Shown here: in pieces, positions 42,921 through 45,432 of the stretch | Numbering within the stretch: position 1 is the first letter of the stretch | How the letters are laid out: each line of letters begins with the position of its first letter | Origin: Candidatus Halocynthiibacter alkanivorans | GTDB taxonomy: Bacteria > Pseudomonadota > Alphaproteobacteria > Rhodobacterales > Rhodobacteraceae | Assembly: GCF_003333265.1 (NCBI RefSeq) | Contig: NZ_QOLB01000094.1 | Location: 1-45,432 of the forward strand | DNA: 45,432 nucleotides | Direction: 5' to 3' | Made by a program: the position numbers and the translations under genes | Notes under the pieces: generated by a model | What the model saw: the letters and a program-made list of their open reading frames with translations, nothing else | Databases searched by the model: none | What the model was told of the DNA's origin: nothing

Positions 42921-43441
42921 TGGAGGCGGTCGGCAAGCAGCGTGTCGGGCTGTTGGTTCGCGGTCAATTTGACAGCGGTGATTTTGCTATGTTCACCGGC
43001 TTGGGAAATGTCACCTATGGCGGTGTAACCTATACCGGCGCGGGGCAGTGCCTGCAGGTCGGCGATACCACTGGGGACACCACCGATGGCAGCTCTGGCC
43101 TTGCTGTCACTCTTTCCGGCATCGATGCTGAGATCATTTCACTGGCGGAGCTCGAGGAGTTCCAGCGCCGGCGCGTGACGGTTTATCTGGCGCTCTTTGA
43201 TGACGAAGGGCAGCTGACGGAGGCTGACGTATTCTTCGACGGTCTGGCCGACGACATGGAAAGCAATGATGATCCGGCCAGCCCGGAGGTCACTCTGGCG
43301 TGCGAACAACGGGCGCTCGATCTTAGCCGGCCGCGGCCGTTCCGATACCTGCCCGAAGATCAAAAGAAGCGCTTCGCGGGCGATACGTTTTTTGACCTGG
43401 TGCAGACGATCCAGAACCGCGACGACACATGGGCAAAGTAA
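42920..43441 (+). CDS. Tail tip/hub protein (DUF2163-like position)
   Basis: 173 residues, beta-rich, with FTGLGNVTYGGVTYTGAGQCLQVGDTTG and DVFFDGLADDMESNDD; C-terminus VQTIQNRDDTWAK is typical of the hub-associated proteins that precede the NlpC/P60-type gene. Overlaps the next start by 13 bases. Confidence 0.65.
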   Translation: MEAVGKQRVGLLVRGQFDSGDFAMFTGLGNVTYGGVTYTGAGQCLQVGDTTGDTTDGSSGLAVTLSGIDAEIISLAELEEFQRRRVTVYLALFDDEGQLTEADVFFDGLADDMESNDDPASPEVTLACEQRALDLSRPRPFRYLPEDQKKRFAGDTFFDLVQTIQNRDDTWAK

Positions 43442-43839
43442 GGGGCTGGGAGCGCCTGCTGCTGGAGGAGCTGGCGCGCTGGCAAGCGGTTCCGTTCGTA
43501 TGGGGCGAGAGCGATTGTCTTTCGATGTGTCGGGCCGCTGAGAGGGCTGTGACAGGGCGAAGCAGGTTTTCCACACTACCGCCCTATGACAGCGAATTCG
43601 GCGCGCTGTTGGGGCTGAAACGGCTCGGGCATTCAAGCGTTGAAGAATTGGTCTCAGCAGTTCTGCCGGAGGTGCCGGTTCCTGCGTGTCACCGCGGCGA
43701 CTGGGTGATGCGACACACAGCCGGGCTGGCGCCCGGCGCCTTTGGAGTGGTGGTCGGATGCAACGCCGCTTTTATGTCCGAGATGGGGCTCGTCTATTTG
43801 CCCGTGCAAAGCGCGCGCCGGGCGTGGAAAATTGCTTGA
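43429..43839 (+). CDS. NlpC/P60-like (DUF6950) tail peptidase
   Basis: 136 residues. The PFVWGESDCLSMCRAAERAVTG segment contains the Cys that is the nucleophile of NlpC/P60-like papain folds, and HRGDWVMRHTAG with GAFGVVVG matches the later part with a His. Such tail-tip enzymes cut peptidoglycan cross-links during DNA entry. Whether this copy is active is open. Confidence 0.75.
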   Translation: MGKVRGWERLLLEELARWQAVPFVWGESDCLSMCRAAERAVTGRSRFSTLPPYDSEFGALLGLKRLGHSSVEELVSAVLPEVPVPACHRGDWVMRHTAGLAPGAFGVVVGCNAAFMSEMGLVYLPVQSARRAWKIA

Positions 43840-43850
43840 AAGTGAAATGC

Positions 43851-45432
43851 ATGAAATCGACACTGAAGTTTGCGCTGTTGGCCTCAACAGCTCTGGTGGC
43901 GTTTGCCTCGCCTGCCGATGCCGCTGCCGTTGTGATTGCTTTCGCCGGCACCGTTCTGGGCGGGGCCGCCACCGCATTTGCCACCGGCACTGCACTCGTC
44001 TGGAGCACAGTGCTTGGCCAAGCTGCGGTGGCTGGTGTGCTGGCCGGGCTTCAGATGGCCTTTGCGCCCACTGCTTCCGCCAGCACGGGGGCGTCAGAAA
44101 TCACCCTGAACCGGATCCAACCCGTCACAGAGGGCTTGTTTCTGTATGGCGAACGGATGCTTGGCGGATCTATCATTGCGCGCTCCACATCAACGGCCGA
44201 TGGCAAAGAGCACAAACGCTATCATTCGGTTATCCCGCTGGCCTGCCATGAGATTGACGGCGCGGTGGAAGCCTGGATCGGCGAAACGCTGGTCTGGACC
44301 GCCACACAATACGCAGCGGATGAGGCGGCGGTGCTGCCGGATGCCGATCGATGGGGCCAGATCGACAGCGATTTTAAGGGCAAATTCGTCCTGACCGTTC
44401 ACAATGGGTCCGACAATCAGGCCGCCGAGGCGCGCTATTACAATGCTGTATCTGAATGGGCGGCAACGGCACAGGGCCGGGGCATCGCTTATGTCTACTT
44501 TGAGGCGGACTTTGACGGTGATCTGTTCCCCCAGGGCGTAGAAACCATCACCGTCCGCACCCGGGGAAAGCGGGTTTATGATCCGCGCGACGGGCTGACC
44601 AAATACACCACCAACGTGTTTCTGCATGTGCGGGACTACGTGCTGACGCCTGAGATGTTCGGCGGTATTGGTTGGTCTGCAGCTGACATCGATGACGCTG
44701 CAATCATTGCAAACGCCAACATCGCAGAAGAACAGATCCCGTTGACCGGAGGCGGGACTGAAGATCGCTATGCGTTTAACGGCGTTCTGAATACTGCAGA
44801 CAGCCCGAAGAAGAATCTTGACCGTCTGTCAACGGCCTGGACCGGATGGTGGACCGTCGATCGCGGCAAGCTGGTTGTCGGAGGGGCAGCATATGAGCCG
44901 CCGGTACACACCATTGATGAGGACTTACTGGTCGCGCCGGTAAAGGTAAAAGCGCGGCGCTCGTTTGAAGATCAGTTCAATATCGTCAAAGCGATCTATG
45001 CCGATCCCGATGAGCGCTTCACCCCGACCGATCTGCCGGTACTGGCCAGCGAAACCTACAGGCTTGTGGACAACGGAGAAGAGCTGATCCGGGATCTGGC
45101 TGAGCTGCCGGGCGAGACCAGTTTTGCCCGTGGTCAACGTCTGACGAAACAAGTGCTGTTGAAGGGGCGACGCCAGCGATCGGTCGAGCTGTCCTGCAAT
45201 CTTGGTGCCTGGCCTATCAAGCTGGGCGACAACGTTATGGTCACGATCCCGCGCCGGGGCTGGGCTTCCAAGGTATTTGAAGTCACCGGCCGCAGCGTTG
45301 CCATCCGCCCCGGCGATGTTCGCGTGAGCCTGTCACTGATTGAAAACGGCCCGGATATATTTAACTGGCTGACCAGCGAGGAAACCCCAAAACCCGCCGG
45401 CGGTGTATCCACACTGCCATCACCGACCACCA
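43851..45432 (+). CDS. Phage tail-tip (host-specificity, gpJ-like) protein, 3' end beyond window
   Basis: Open for 527 codons to the window edge. The N-terminus MKSTLKFALLASTALVAFASPADA looks like a Sec signal peptide, then a second hydrophobic part (AAVVIAFAGTVLGGAATAF) follows. The body has VTEGLFLYGERMLGGSIIARSTSTADGKE, WIGETLVWT and PKKNLDRLSTAWTGWWTV, as in the tail-tip attachment proteins of GTA-like phages, which bind the host surface. ATG 43851 is chosen; GTG 43842 is three codons upstream in frame. Confidence 0.82.
   Translation, partial: MKSTLKFALLASTALVAFASPADAAAVVIAFAGTVLGGAATAFATGTALVWSTVLGQAAVAGVLAGLQMAFAPTASASTGASEITLNRIQPVTEGLFLYGERMLGGSIIARSTSTADGKEHKRYHSVIPLACHEIDGAVEAWIGETLVWTATQYAADEAAVLPDADRWGQIDSDFKGKFVLTVHNGSDNQAAEARYYNAVSEWAATAQGRGIAYVYFEADFDGDLFPQGVETITVRTRGKRVYDPRDGLTKYTTNVFLHVRDYVLTPEMFGGIGWSAADIDDAAIIANANIAEEQIPLTGGGTEDRYAFNGVLNTADSPKKNLDRLSTAWTGWWTVDRGKLVVGGAAYEPPVHTIDEDLLVAPVKVKARRSFEDQFNIVKAIYADPDERFTPTDLPVLASETYRLVDNGEELIRDLAELPGETSFARGQRLTKQVLLKGRRQRSVELSCNLGAWPIKLGDNVMVTIPRRGWASKVFEVTGRSVAIRPGDVRVSLSLIENGPDIFNWLTSEETPKPAGGVSTLPSPTT

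Overview
The window is GC-rich alphaproteobacterial DNA, most likely from the Rhodobacteraceae (Roseobacter group). The evidence is the gene set and order: an ScfR-type regulator beside a solute-symporter/histidine-kinase fusion, trpE separated from trpGD, a two-domain cold-shock protein next to a DUF192 gene, and a GTA-like tail module. Two regions can be told apart: chromosomal core DNA (1 to about 23.8 kb) and the left part of a prophage (about 23.8 kb to the window end, not finished at 45432).

Core region. Positions 1-5260 carry a partial ScfR-family regulator, a single-domain response regulator, a small two-helix membrane protein with a repeat tail and a CrbS-like SSS-histidine kinase; this looks like a carbon (acetate-type) sensing locus. 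It is followed by a FliM/FliN-like C-ring protein with a hexapeptide repeat tail, a DksA/TraR zinc-finger protein, two small unknown genes, and a membrane diguanylate cyclase on the minus strand. trpG-trpD and trpE (with ppiD and an aminotransferase upstream of trpE) flank a divergent polysaccharide deacetylase gene; no trpC follows trpD. Next come a GYD-domain protein, a gpt-lysE-fabI minus-strand cluster, divergent pdxH, the double cold-shock protein and a secreted DUF192 protein. Intergenic DNA here holds several perfect GC-rich hairpins and two copies of a related, roughly 160-190 bp imperfect palindrome.

Prophage. A tRNA-Pro(TGG) gene is immediately followed by a tyrosine integrase reading toward it, which marks the left attachment site. 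A small minus-strand early operon, an XRE repressor, a divergent Cro-like gene and a CII-like gene surround a control region with five copies of a TAAGCAAAWTG-like operator. A helix-turn-helix protein resembling phage replication initiators carries five iteron-like repeats inside its own coding sequence, a likely origin. After two unrecognised phage genes lies an AT-richer cargo island with a putative abortive-infection (putAbiC) membrane protein and a broken piece of an ABC-F (EttA) gene, bracketed by two diverged copies of the same phage gene end. A tRNA-like sequence precedes the packaging and head genes (HNH, TerS, TerL, portal, protease, capsid, connector, adaptors), then tail genes (tail tube, frameshifted assembly chaperone, tape measure, tip complex). 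The genome type is an HK97-fold siphovirus; no lysis genes or right attachment site are inside the window.
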